DNA from: Gemmatimonas sp. UBA7669
GTDB taxonomy: Bacteria > Gemmatimonadota > Gemmatimonadetes > Gemmatimonadales > Gemmatimonadaceae
Direction: 5' to 3'
Assembly: GCF_002483225.1 (NCBI RefSeq)
Contig: NZ_DLHL01000027.1
Coordinates: 66,163 to 130,162 of the forward strand
DNA length: 64,000 nt
A program made the position numbers and the translations under genes. Below the pieces are notes generated by a model. It had not been told where the DNA came from. It searched no databases and saw only the letters and a list, made by a program, of their open reading frames with translations. Positions 1 to 7,347 of the stretch are shown here, one piece after another. How positions within the stretch are numbered: the first letter of the stretch is position 1; every line of letters starts with the position of its first letter.

Positions 1-1103
1 TCATGCCGTTCGCTCTGCTGCTGCTGTCGGAGAAGGGCAGCGGCGGACCGGTGTGGATTGCCTACGTGGCGAGTGCGGTGGCCTTTTTGCTGGCTGGCGC
101 CGGCGCCCACACCACCCAGACGGCGGGGTTGGCGCTGGCCACCGACCTGGTGAACGAGGACAAGCGGCCGCGTGTGATTGCGCTGATGTACCTCATGATG
201 CTGGTGGGTACGCTGGTGAGTGCGCTCATTCTTGAACAGCTGCTGCAGCCGTTCTCGTCGCTGCGGCTCATTCAGGTCATTCAGGGTGCGGCGCTGTTCA
301 CGATCGTGGTCAACGCCTTCGCGCTCTGGAAGCAGGAAGCCCGGCAGCGTGGTGTGGTGGAATACAAGAAGGGCGAGCGTCGCCCCCAGTTCCGCGAAGC
401 ATGGCGGACTTTTGCGGCCGGTGGTCAGGCGGTGGGGCTGCTGGTGGCGACGGGCCTCGGATTCTTCGCCTTCAATCTCCAGGATGTGCTGCTCGAGCCG
501 TACGGTGGCGAAGTCCTGCATTTCACCGTGGCCGGTACCACAGCGCTGACGGGCATCATGGCCTTTGGCGCGGTGCTGGCCTTTGTGTGGAGTGCCACAC
601 AGGACCGCACGGTGAAGGCGCCGCTGCGTCTGGCGTCGCAGGGCGTGGTGGTGGGTCTGCTGGGTTTTGCCATGATCACGGCCGGCAGCATGATGAGCAG
701 CAATCCCATCTGGGCGCCGTTCTTCTTTCGCTTCGGCGTGATGCTGATCGGATTTGGCGAGGGACTGTTCGGTGTGGGGACGCTGTCGTTTGCGATGGGT
801 ATGCGTGATGCCACGCAGCACGGCATTGCGCTTGGCGCATGGGGCGCGGTGTTCGCCACTGCAGAAGGTCTGTCGTTCGCGTTGAGTGGCCTCATGAAGG
901 ATGCATTGTCGCACCTCGGTGCCACGCAGCCGGTCGGGAGTTGGCTGGCGCAGCCCGCTGCGCCCTATACGGCAGTGTATGGCACGGAGATCGTGGTGTT
1001 GCTGATCACGTTGGTTGTTCTGGGCACGGTGGGTCGCCGCGCGGCGAACCAGGTGTCAGTTGGAGTTGCACGCCCCTTCGGTCTCGCGGACATCCCGGCG
1101 TGA
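1..1103 (+). CDS. lhaA: LhaA/PucC-type light-harvesting assembly permease, 5' partial
   Basis: C-terminal 366 residues of a membrane protein of the PucC/LhaA (BCD) family within the major facilitator fold, which helps assemble light-harvesting 1. The reading frame is open from the first base, so the beginning lies outside the window; family members are usually about 450-480 aa. Seen here: about eight hydrophobic segments and the family-typical stretches HTTQTAGLALATDL (residues ~36-49 of the visible part) and RLIQVIQGAA. The ATG at base 3 falls in the middle of the family alignment and is not the true start. The gene leads directly into puhA with 28 bases between, the lhaA-puhABC order of purple bacteria. 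Family call is from recalled sequence patterns and context. Confidence 0.9.
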   Translation, partial: MPFALLLLSEKGSGGPVWIAYVASAVAFLLAGAGAHTTQTAGLALATDLVNEDKRPRVIALMYLMMLVGTLVSALILEQLLQPFSSLRLIQVIQGAALFTIVVNAFALWKQEARQRGVVEYKKGERRPQFREAWRTFAAGGQAVGLLVATGLGFFAFNLQDVLLEPYGGEVLHFTVAGTTALTGIMAFGAVLAFVWSATQDRTVKAPLRLASQGVVVGLLGFAMITAGSMMSSNPIWAPFFFRFGVMLIGFGEGLFGVGTLSFAMGMRDATQHGIALGAWGAVFATAEGLSFALSGLMKDALSHLGATQPVGSWLAQPAAPYTAVYGTEIVVLLITLVVLGTVGRRAANQVSVGVARPFGLADIPA

Positions 1104-1131
1104 CCGTTCACCATTCCACCGGAGTCTTTAC

Positions 1132-1335
1132 ATGATGGACTATCTCGATGGTGCCCAGATCGCGTTGTACGCGTTCTGGTTGTTTTTCTTCGGGTTGATC
1201 ATCTACCTCCGCAAGGAAGACAAGCGCGAAGGGTATCCGCTCGAGTCGCCGCAGGGTCCGCGTGAGGGTTGGCCGAAGCCGGCCACGCCGAAGTCCTACA
1301 TTCACCGCCACCACGGCGACGAGGGCGCACACTGA
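1132..1335 (+). CDS. puhA: Reaction-centre H subunit, transmembrane part (split PuhA, Ht)
   Basis: 67-aa protein matching only the N-terminal part of a normal PuhA (~250 aa): a short periplasmic head (MMDYLDGAQ), one membrane helix (~residues 9-27) and the cytoplasmic stretch YLRKEDKREGYPLE that follows the helix in all H subunits. It stops at TGA 1333-1335 and the rest of PuhA restarts in another frame in a TGATG overlap, so H is made as two polypeptides. A GGAG Shine-Dalgarno lies 8 bases before the first ATG; a second ATG follows at once. From memory, the G. phototrophica reaction-centre structure also has a two-piece H subunit (Ht and Hc), which argues against a sequencing error. Confidence 0.88.
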   Translation: MMDYLDGAQIALYAFWLFFFGLIIYLRKEDKREGYPLESPQGPREGWPKPATPKSYIHRHHGDEGAH

Positions 1336-1880
1336 TGTCCAGCGTCAAGTATGTACCGGCCGACGGCTACAACGGCTCGCCGGTGGTGCCGACAGGCAAC
1401 CCCATGATCGATGGGGTTGGACCGGCCGCGTGGAACGAATCGCGGCGTGATGAGCCGGACGTGACGTATGATGGGCGTCCGAAGCTCGTGCCCATGCGGA
1501 TGGACGCCGGGTTCAGCATCGCGAAGGGTGATCCCGATCCGCGCGGTCTGCCCGTGGTGGCAGCCGACAAGGTGGTGGCCGGCAAGGTCGTCGACGTGTG
1601 GGTCAATCGCTCGGAGCCGCAGGTGTCCTTTTACGAAGTGCAGCTCAGTGGCAGCGAGCGTCGGGTGTTGCTGCCGTCGGGCTACGTGCAGTGGCCCAAC
1701 TTCGGGCTGTGGGGCAACGATCGTCTGCTCGTGAAGGCCATCACGTCGGCGCAGTTCGTCAACGTGCCGGGCACCGCACGCGAGGATCGCATCACACTGC
1801 TCGAAGAAGATCGCATTTCGGCGTACTACGCCGGCGGTCATCTGTATGCCACGTCATCCCGCGCCCAGCCGCTCATATGA
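1335..1880 (+). CDS. puhA: Reaction-centre H subunit, cytoplasmic part (split PuhA, Hc)
   Basis: 181-aa soluble protein equal to the cytoplasmic domain of PuhA. It has the conserved surroundings PKLVPMRMDAGFSIAKGDPDPRG, the KVVDVWVNRSE strand pair and the C-terminal ITLLEEDRISAYYAGG. It caps the cytoplasmic face of the reaction centre and protects the QB pocket. It begins at ATG 1335, sharing one base with the stop of the transmembrane part (TGATG), so the ribosome probably re-initiates and makes the two parts in similar amounts. Its TGA overlaps the ATG of puhB (ATGA). Together the two parts (67 + 181 aa) equal one normal H subunit. Confidence 0.88.
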   Translation: MSSVKYVPADGYNGSPVVPTGNPMIDGVGPAAWNESRRDEPDVTYDGRPKLVPMRMDAGFSIAKGDPDPRGLPVVAADKVVAGKVVDVWVNRSEPQVSFYEVQLSGSERRVLLPSGYVQWPNFGLWGNDRLLVKAITSAQFVNVPGTAREDRITLLEEDRISAYYAGGHLYATSSRAQPLI

Positions 1881-2572
1881 ACCCCGCACCACAGGCCTCC
1901 GATGCGCCGCGCTACATTCGCGGCGTTCCGCATGCGCTTCCCGACGGCGAGCATCTGCTGTGGGAAGGGGCCCCCTCGATGCGCGGCGTGGCCACGCATG
2001 TGTTTCACTGGCGTCTGGTGTTGGCCTACTTCGTGGGCATGCTCACGCTATGGGCCCTGACCACCGAGACGCCACGTGGGACGGAGGTCTGGTGGTCGCA
2101 GGCCACGCTGCGCCTGGCGCTTGGCGTCTTCGTGATGCTCTGCGTGCTCGGACTCTCGAAAGCGGTGGCCAGCACCTCGTGGTATGCCATCACGTCGCGT
2201 CGCGTGGTGATGCGTGTGGGCATGGCGTTCCCGATGTCCATCAACATCCCGTTCACCCTGCTGCATACGGCGGGTCTGGGCGTGTTTCGCGATGGCAGCG
2301 GTCAGGTGTCCCTGGGCCTGGTGCCGGGACAGCGTCTTGCGTACATCGCGCTGTGGCCGCACTGCCTGGTGTGGAACATCAATCATCCGACGCCGGTGTT
2401 GCGTGGCCTCGAGCAGCCGGAAGCGGTGGCGCGGGTGCTGGCCACGGCGGTGGCTGACGCGGCCGAAGCTGATGCCGCGAGTGGCATGGCCGATTCCACG
2501 ACGCGCATCGAACGTGGCGCGCCCGGTCGCTCCGCGATTCGGCAGACGCGCACCGCGCCGGCGGGAGCATGA
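1877..2572 (+). CDS. puhB: Photosynthetic complex assembly protein PuhB
   Basis: 231-aa membrane protein of the PuhB family (PH-like domain), an assembly factor for the reaction centre/LH1. The start is ATG 1877, overlapping the stop of puhA-c by four bases; the frame is open further upstream but that part only shadows puhA. Seen: the N-terminal IRGVPHALPDGEHLLWEGAP typical of the family, two hydrophobic helices (~residues 40-60 and 72-95), then a PH-like stretch with SWYAITSRRVVMR. The last ~35 residues are variable and polar. It is coupled to puhC by an ATGA overlap. Confidence 0.87.
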   Translation: MNPAPQASDAPRYIRGVPHALPDGEHLLWEGAPSMRGVATHVFHWRLVLAYFVGMLTLWALTTETPRGTEVWWSQATLRLALGVFVMLCVLGLSKAVASTSWYAITSRRVVMRVGMAFPMSINIPFTLLHTAGLGVFRDGSGQVSLGLVPGQRLAYIALWPHCLVWNINHPTPVLRGLEQPEAVARVLATAVADAAEADAASGMADSTTRIERGAPGRSAIRQTRTAPAGA

Positions 2573-3132
2573 GCATGGATATGCGACGTCAGGCGCCCGG
2601 TGTGATTTTCGAGCCGGAACCAGGAGAACGTCCGGGTGCACCACCGACGTTGGTGGTACCCAAGCCCGCACTGATCATGGCCGGCGCGCTGGTCGCGCTG
2701 GTGATCGGTCTGGCGGTGTCGGCGCGGCACTTCGAAGTGGGGGCGTTCCGCGAACGTCCGACGGAAGTGCTGCAGCAGCGCAGTCTCCGATTTGAAGATG
2801 CGCCCAATCAAGGCATTGGGGTCATCGATGCGGCCAGCGGCAAGACGGCGGTGGTCCTCGAGCCGGGCAGCAACGGCTTCCTGCGTGGTTCGCTGCGCGC
2901 CCTGACGCGAGCTCGCAAGGCGGCCGGCATCGGAGCCAGCGAACCATTTCGCCTGGTGCGGTATGTCGATGGTCGTCTGGTGCTGCATGACGACGCCACG
3001 GGGCAACACGTGACCGTGACGGGCTTTGGTCCGACGCAGGTGGAAAGCTTCGACAATCTGCTCAAGGAGAAGCCGGGGCAGGGGCCAGCACCGGTTGCGC
3101 CGTACATTCCGATTGGCGTTGGGCGGCGGTGA
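2569..3132 (+). CDS. puhC: Photosynthetic complex assembly protein PuhC
   Basis: 187-aa protein with a short cytoplasmic N-terminus, one membrane helix (~residues 33-50) and a periplasmic domain with R-x-L-x-F-x-D and VLEPGSNGFLRG, as in PuhC, which supports reaction-centre/LH1 assembly in purple bacteria. The start ATG 2569 overlaps the puhB stop (ATGA). It is the last gene of lhaA-puhABC and faces the 3' end of pufC across the large inverted repeat at 3160-3288. Confidence 0.85.
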   Translation: MSMDMRRQAPGVIFEPEPGERPGAPPTLVVPKPALIMAGALVALVIGLAVSARHFEVGAFRERPTEVLQQRSLRFEDAPNQGIGVIDAASGKTAVVLEPGSNGFLRGSLRALTRARKAAGIGASEPFRLVRYVDGRLVLHDDATGQHVTVTGFGPTQVESFDNLLKEKPGQGPAPVAPYIPIGVGRR

Positions 3133-3159
3133 GGATCTGAGCTGGGCCGGGGATGTGAG

Positions 3160-3288
3160 GGAACAGAAGGTGTGAGGATCGGAGGATCGAAGGAAATGAG
3201 GCGGGCCCGGGCGACACCATGCTGTACGGTGTCGCCCGGGCCCGCTCTCTTGTCCCTCAAATCCTCTGATCCTCACACCTTCTGTTCC
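3160..3288. terminator. Giant two-part inverted repeat between convergent puhC and pufC
   Basis: Outer arms 3160-3180 and 3268-3288 are a perfect 21-bp inverted repeat. Inner arms 3201-3218 and 3228-3245 are a perfect 18-bp GC-rich inverted repeat with a 9-base loop. The stretches between the arms also pair partly. The whole can fold into one ~129-nt hairpin in RNA from either strand. Its place between two converging operons suggests a bidirectional terminator or barrier to antisense readthrough. There is no clear U-run, so it is not a textbook intrinsic terminator. Confidence 0.6.
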
Positions 3289-3316
3289 AACGCATCCTGC
3301 TGCCGCGCGATGCCGA

Positions 3317-4393
3317 TCAGTTGGACCCCGCACTCCCCGACGAAGCACGTGGCATGGCCGATGGTGCAGGCGTCGCTGTGCTATCGGTTGCCGCAGCGGC
3401 TGCGCTATCCGCCGGCAGCCCAAGCCCCGGGAAGGGTTTGCCGTTCCAGTCCGCACGACCCCAGAGGGCGGGGAAGTCCTTCGTCATCTGCGCACCGTAG
3501 AGCGGCTTGTACGCCCCGTTGTGGCAGGTGATGCACTGCGCCTTCGGTGCGTCACCCATGGCGCCCAAACGGACCGCGGGATACACGGGCTGCAGGGGAG
3601 CGAGGTAGTTCTGATTCACGTCACGCAGCATCATGATGCCGTGGTAGGCCTTCACGCGTGCCGGCGGAGCCTGGTTCCAGCTCGCGAACTGCCGTGAGTT
3701 GTGGCAGTAGGTGCAGTTCACGCCCAGCGACTTCGACTGCGAGATCATGAGCGCGTAGGTCCACTCCGTCTGCTTCACCGAGCTGCGGTTCTCGGGCGTG
3801 GGCGCGACGTTCTGCGTGATGACCCGCGCGCCGTTGCGATCGAGATAGTGGCGCAGGTAGTCCGTCTGCTTGCTGTAGAACCACAGACCATTGGGCAACG
3901 GCTTGCCCATGTGGCAGGTGTAGCAGGTGACGCCGGTGTTGGCCACGTGCTGCTGGTACTGCCCGTTGATCTGCCGCGTCATCTGCAGCATGCGGCGCGC
4001 CACGAGCTTCGTGTAGAGCGGCGCCCCGTTGGGCAGGGTGTCGCTGGCCATGTTGGCCAGGTTGTGGCAGTAGGCGCAGTTGCCGGTGCCGGCCACCCAG
4101 GTGCTCATCGCAATCATCGTGCGGTTGAACTCCGCCACACTGATGTCGTTGAGCACCTGCACGTTCTTCCAGGGCAACGGGCCCGGCGGAGACTCACCGG
4201 CCGGAGGCGGCGGCGCCGGAATGTTGACGGTCGCGAACTTGGCCTTGAGGTCACCGCGGTCATAGCCTTGCTCCATGGCGGTGCCGCGGTACCCGACCTG
4301 CACGCTGTCCGTCTTTCCGTCACCGCATGCCCCGACGACCACGAGGGCGAGTGGAGCGACGCGCCGCATCGCCATAGCGCGAATCTTGATCAC
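3317..4393 (-). CDS. pufC: Tetraheme reaction-centre cytochrome c subunit (lipoprotein)
   Basis: 358-aa periplasmic electron donor to the special pair. Four CXXCH heme motifs are visible: CAYCH (106-110), CYTCH (157-161), CTYCH (227-231) and CITCH (287-291). The N-terminus is a lipoprotein signal with lipobox VVGAC (Cys23), so the protein is membrane anchored by lipid. The chosen start is GTG 4393: it overlaps the pufM stop (GTGA) and has a GGAGG 9 bases upstream; the in-frame ATGs at 4375 and 4369 lack such a site and would shorten the signal peptide. The last ~30 residues are an Ala/Ser/Pro-rich tail. Final gene of the puf operon. Confidence 0.93.
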   Translation of the reverse strand: MIKIRAMAMRRVAPLALVVVGACGDGKTDSVQVGYRGTAMEQGYDRGDLKAKFATVNIPAPPPPAGESPPGPLPWKNVQVLNDISVAEFNRTMIAMSTWVAGTGNCAYCHNLANMASDTLPNGAPLYTKLVARRMLQMTRQINGQYQQHVANTGVTCYTCHMGKPLPNGLWFYSKQTDYLRHYLDRNGARVITQNVAPTPENRSSVKQTEWTYALMISQSKSLGVNCTYCHNSRQFASWNQAPPARVKAYHGIMMLRDVNQNYLAPLQPVYPAVRLGAMGDAPKAQCITCHNGAYKPLYGAQMTKDFPALWGRADWNGKPFPGLGLPADSAAAAATDSTATPAPSAMPRASSGSAGSN

Positions 4394-5538
4394 GGAGTGT
4401 TGCCTCCAGGAGGCGTCGTCGTGGCGGCTGCGGGCGTGGCCGCCGCCGTGGAATCCGTGCGCAGAGAGTCGGCCGACAGCGAGTCCGTCAGCATGGCGGC
4501 CGAGTCGGGCATCATGGCCGGCTGCGGCACCACGTAGGTGGGGAAGCTGTCCGGCGTCGTGCCCTGATACTGGCCGCGCAGGAACTCCTTCTGGTCGGGC
4601 GCAATCACGTTCTGGTCGGGATATGGCGCCACGAGGCCGTGCTTCACGCCCCAGAGGTACCAGTTGTCCACGACGGTGCCGGTGAGCAGGATGCCGATGC
4701 CACCCGTGAACGTGGTGAGTACGGCAAACCACCAGGCCCAGCGATGGATGGACTCCATCGTGGCGTTGAATCCCATGCACCAGCGCCAGAAGAGCATCGA
4801 GCGCTCGGCCGCGGTACCACGATCGGTGATCTGCTCAATCTCGTTCTGACCACCCATGCGAGCCACGGCCAGGATGGTGGCGCCGTGCATCGCGAACAGC
4901 ACGGCCGAGCCGTACAGGAACGCAATGGAGAGGGCGTGGAACGGATTGTAGTAGAGGTTCCCGTAGCGAATGGAGAATGCTGATGTCCAATCGAGGTGCG
5001 GGAAGAGACCGAACGGCACCATCTCGCTCCAGCTGCCGACGAGCAACGGCTGGATGAAGAAGGTCAGGTACAGGAAGATGGCGCTGGCAAAGGCCCAGGG
5101 CAGGTGCGTGCCCATCTGCAGGGCGCGAGCCCGGCGATAGACGCGGATCCACCAGAGGAAGATGCTGAGCGTCAGGAAGAAGCCGGCCATGAGATACCAG
5201 CCACCCTGATCAAGCGGCGGCAGGCGCAGCCCGTACTGCGGTGGCGGGGGCTCGAGCGCCAACCACGGGAGCTGGCGGACAAACTCCACCGGATCCCAGC
5301 CCACCGACCGCCACATGTTGAGCCCGATGATCTCGAACGCAATGAAGCCGAAGATCAGCGAGAGAATGCCGGCCCAGCCAAGATAGATCGGACCGATCTG
5401 CGCATCGCCGAACTTGCCGGCGAGCGAGTTGAAGAAACCGGTCCCATATCGCTGGCCCGTGGATTCGTCGATCGGGATGCCCGGATCGGGCACCGTACGA
5501 ATCTGGACGCGAGTGAAGAGGTTCTGATATTCAAGCAC
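4390..5538 (-). CDS. pufM: Photosynthetic reaction centre M subunit
   Basis: 382-aa core subunit of the type-II reaction centre, binding bacteriochlorophylls, bacteriopheophytin, QA and the non-heme iron. It has the typical start MLEYQNLFTRVQ, five membrane helices and the motifs FGLFPHLDW, YNPFHALSIAFLYGSA and ESIHRWAWW with the expected His ligands. It is longer than usual (family ~305-325 aa): from about residue 305 it carries a ~70-residue Ser/Thr/Pro/Ala-rich periplasmic tail. The stop overlaps the pufC GTG start; pufL lies 12 bases upstream. Confidence 0.96.
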   Translation of the reverse strand: MLEYQNLFTRVQIRTVPDPGIPIDESTGQRYGTGFFNSLAGKFGDAQIGPIYLGWAGILSLIFGFIAFEIIGLNMWRSVGWDPVEFVRQLPWLALEPPPPQYGLRLPPLDQGGWYLMAGFFLTLSIFLWWIRVYRRARALQMGTHLPWAFASAIFLYLTFFIQPLLVGSWSEMVPFGLFPHLDWTSAFSIRYGNLYYNPFHALSIAFLYGSAVLFAMHGATILAVARMGGQNEIEQITDRGTAAERSMLFWRWCMGFNATMESIHRWAWWFAVLTTFTGGIGILLTGTVVDNWYLWGVKHGLVAPYPDQNVIAPDQKEFLRGQYQGTTPDSFPTYVVPQPAMMPDSAAMLTDSLSADSLRTDSTAAATPAAATTTPPGGNTP

Positions 5539-5550
5539 GGTGTCGGCGCC

Positions 5551-6375
5551 TCACTTCCAGATGGGAAGGTTGAGCCACCAGTTCCACCACTCGGGCCAGC
5601 CCTTTGCCCAAAACGGGCCAGAGATGACGATGCAGATGGCACTCCACACCGCCGCGCCGACCGCGAGGAACAGGCCGAGACGGTGAATGCCGATGGCACC
5701 GATCGAGTAGCCGACCAGGTCGCGGAAGAAGACGTTCTCCTGTTCACTCGTGCCCACGGGAGTGCCCTTGGGCGGGTTGGTCACCGAGAGAATGAGTGAC
5801 CCATGCATCGCGAGTGCGAGGCAGTTGGTGAAGAAGAACGTCACGGCGATCATGTGCGCCGGATTGTAGTGGAAGTGGAGGTACTGGTACCCCACGTTCG
5901 ACACCCAATCGAGGTGCGAGAAGATGCCGTAGGGGAAGCCGTGCCCCCAGGCTCCCAGCAACAGCGGACGAACCACAACAAGCGTCACATAGGCCAGGAC
6001 TGCGCCGCCGTACGCCCAGGGAATGTGCATGCCCATGCCGAGCTTGCGGGAGATCTCAGCCTGTCGCAGCGCCCAGGACCCGAATGCACCGACGGCACAC
6101 ATGGTGATGATTTGCCACAATCCCCCTTCACGGAGCGGGGCGAGCCCCAAGCCGTACTTGAGGTCGGGCGGCGCAATGTTGATCTGCCACAGGTTCCACG
6201 TGGGGCCCATGGCCGCGCCCCACACGCAGAGCAGCGTGCCGAGGGTGGCGAAAAAGATCGTCGTGACGCCAAAAAAGCCGACGTAGAACGGACCGAACCA
6301 GAAATCAAACAGATCTCCGCCGATCAGCGTGCCACCACGGACACGGTACTTCTTTTCGAAGCTCAGCATCGCCAT
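5551..6375 (-). CDS. pufL: Photosynthetic reaction centre L subunit
   Basis: 274-aa core subunit of the type-II reaction centre that forms a heterodimer with PufM and carries the QB site. The start is ATG 6375, giving MAMLSFEKKYRVRGGTLIGG, the classic PufL beginning, with GGAG 9 bases upstream; the open frame further upstream has no homology. Conserved parts seen: GIFSHLDWVSNVGYQYLHFHYNP, CLALAMHGSL, and IGIHRLGLFLA. It follows pufA2 after 147 bases that hold a strong hairpin. Confidence 0.97.
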   Translation of the reverse strand: MAMLSFEKKYRVRGGTLIGGDLFDFWFGPFYVGFFGVTTIFFATLGTLLCVWGAAMGPTWNLWQINIAPPDLKYGLGLAPLREGGLWQIITMCAVGAFGSWALRQAEISRKLGMGMHIPWAYGGAVLAYVTLVVVRPLLLGAWGHGFPYGIFSHLDWVSNVGYQYLHFHYNPAHMIAVTFFFTNCLALAMHGSLILSVTNPPKGTPVGTSEQENVFFRDLVGYSIGAIGIHRLGLFLAVGAAVWSAICIVISGPFWAKGWPEWWNWWLNLPIWK

Positions 6376-6461
6376 GGGCGATATCTCCGGACGCGCAGAG
6401 AGGAGGCTGCGGGGGGGAAGTTCCAGCACCAACGCGAAAGGCAGGGTCCTGCGGCGAGTCT

Positions 6462-6506
6462 GCCGGGGCTGGCGTCGCACTGACACGTGCGAGGCGCCAG
6501 CCCGGC
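6462..6506 (-). other. Strong intercistronic hairpin between pufA2 and pufL
   Basis: Arms 6462-6480 and 6487-6506 pair over about 18 bp with small bulges around a TGACAC loop; on the transcript the hairpin lies between pufA2 and pufL. There is no U-run after it, so it is not a terminator. In Rhodobacter, hairpins at the same place protect pufBA mRNA from 3' decay and raise the antenna to reaction-centre ratio; the same role is inferred here. Confidence 0.7.
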
Positions 6507-6522
6507 AACGACGCGCAACGTG

Positions 6523-6738
6523 TTATCGGCCGGGCGGCAGAGGCGACATTTCTGCCGCGCTTGCCGGAGCCGATGCCCCGACGGGCGCCTGGTCAGCAGG
6601 CAGGGTACCGTTCTCGATCCACGAATACCGTTGCGAGCTGAGCAGGATGAAGTGAATGACCAGCGCCAGCACCGCCAGAAAGCCAACCATGGCCACCATG
6701 ACGCGCCGCGGGTCAAACATCAACCAAATGCGGTGCAT
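6523..6738 (-). CDS. pufA2: Light-harvesting antenna alpha polypeptide, LH1 type
   Basis: 71-aa alpha chain. MHRIWLMFDPRRVMVA is the LH1-alpha N-terminus; the single membrane helix holds the bacteriochlorophyll ligand His29 in LVIHFILLS. It has a ~30-residue Ala/Pro-rich periplasmic extension not found in short alpha chains. Because it has the canonical W-x2-FDPRR head it is probably the inner LH1 ring partner; this is inference. It lies 85 bases after the other alpha gene, with a GAGG site 10 bases before the ATG. Confidence 0.92.
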   Translation of the reverse strand: MHRIWLMFDPRRVMVAMVGFLAVLALVIHFILLSSQRYSWIENGTLPADQAPVGASAPASAAEMSPLPPGR

Positions 6739-6780
6739 ACGACGTTGTCCTCAAAGAAGAGTTGAAGCCCTTCCACCGTA

Positions 6781-6795
6781 CCCGGAGAGTCCGGG
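6781..6795 (-). other. Small hairpin between pufA1 and pufA2
   Basis: Perfect 6-bp stem (CCCGGA at 6781-6786, TCCGGG at 6790-6795) with a 3-base loop in the 85-base gap between the two alpha genes. It has no U-run on the transcript. It may be an mRNA-processing or stabilising element that lets the upstream pufB-pufA1 segment accumulate separately from pufA2. Confidence 0.5.
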
Positions 6796-6824
6796 CACGC
6801 GACGTGGGTAGGCTGACGTGTGGG

Positions 6825-6995
6825 TCAGCGTACCGACGCCGGAGGTGCCTTTGCCGCGTACTCCATCTTCTTGTACTTCGGCCAACCGGTGATGCTGTAC
6901 GCCCATACGTGAATGATGAGCGCCAGACACGCGAGGAATGCCCCGAGGGCACCCATGATCACCTGTGGATCGTTACCAACCCAGATTCTGTGCAT
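6825..6995 (-). CDS. pufA1: Light-harvesting antenna alpha polypeptide, second type
   Basis: 56-aa alpha chain found by direct reading: MHRIWVGNDPQVIMG, one membrane helix with the ligand His29 in LIIHVWAYS, then a short WPKYKK tail. It lacks the FDPRR signature of LH1 alpha and differs from the neighbouring 71-aa alpha, so it is likely the alpha of a second ring or outer antenna (G. phototrophica has concentric LH1 and LHh rings; which gene serves which ring is inferred). TGGAG precedes the ATG by 7 bases; pufB ends 27 bases upstream. Confidence 0.9.
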   Translation of the reverse strand: MHRIWVGNDPQVIMGALGAFLACLALIIHVWAYSITGWPKYKKMEYAAKAPPASVR

Positions 6996-7022
6996 GTGTT
7001 CTCCAGCCTGAGAATCAGAGGG

Positions 7023-7157
7023 TTAGAACCACGGGCGCCACATCCACGCCAGGAAGTGTGCCGCTGCTGCCACCACGATGTAGCCCATGGTGCCGGTGAC
7101 GAAGTAGCCATGAAAGCGCCGCGCTTCGTCTTCCGTCATTCCGTCCTTATCGGACAT
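7023..7157 (-). CDS. pufB: Light-harvesting antenna beta polypeptide
   Basis: 44-aa beta chain read directly: MSDKDGMTEDEARRFHGYF followed by one membrane helix with the bacteriochlorophyll ligand His34 in AAAHFLAWMWRPW, the typical beta C-terminus; the second conserved His (His16) sits before the helix. GGAGG lies 5 bases before ATG 7157. It is the first gene of puf and the only beta gene in the window, although two alpha genes follow, so one beta may serve both alpha chains unless another beta is encoded elsewhere. Confidence 0.93.
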   Translation of the reverse strand: MSDKDGMTEDEARRFHGYFVTGTMGYIVVAAAAHFLAWMWRPWF

Positions 7158-7249
7158 CTCTGCCTCCGGGGAATGTTTCGGTGCGCCGCGCACGTCCCGC
7201 GCGGCTGGGATGCCGGCCCGCTATCGGGCAGCGACTTGGTAGGATGAAG

Positions 7250-7267
7250 TGTAAAGTGTTCCTTACG
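7250..7267. promoter_or_regulatory. Near-consensus PpsR/CrtJ-type box in the pufB-bchO divergent region
   Basis: TGTAA-N8-TTACG fits TGT-N12-ACA except for the last base and keeps the inner A/T symmetry of PpsR sites. It sits 92 bp before pufB and 80 bp before bchO, suited to controlling both. A single imperfect site is weak evidence by itself; the exact pair at crtF/bchI makes it more likely. Confidence 0.4.
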
Positions 7268-7347
7268 GTTCCGGGCGTCAAGCACGATTTACGCTTTTCG
7301 CGCAACTTTCTTTCGCTGAGCCGTGTTTTGCCCACCTTTGAGGCCTT

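Noticed and set aside
1325..1340. puhA split as a sequencing frameshift
   Set aside because: The join is a clean TGATG overlap and, as far as I recall, a two-piece H subunit is known in Gemmatimonas; kept only as a check on reads.
3160..3288. CRISPR or phage attachment site in the puhC-pufC gap
   Set aside because: The repeats are inverted rather than direct, with no spacers, integrase or tRNA nearby.
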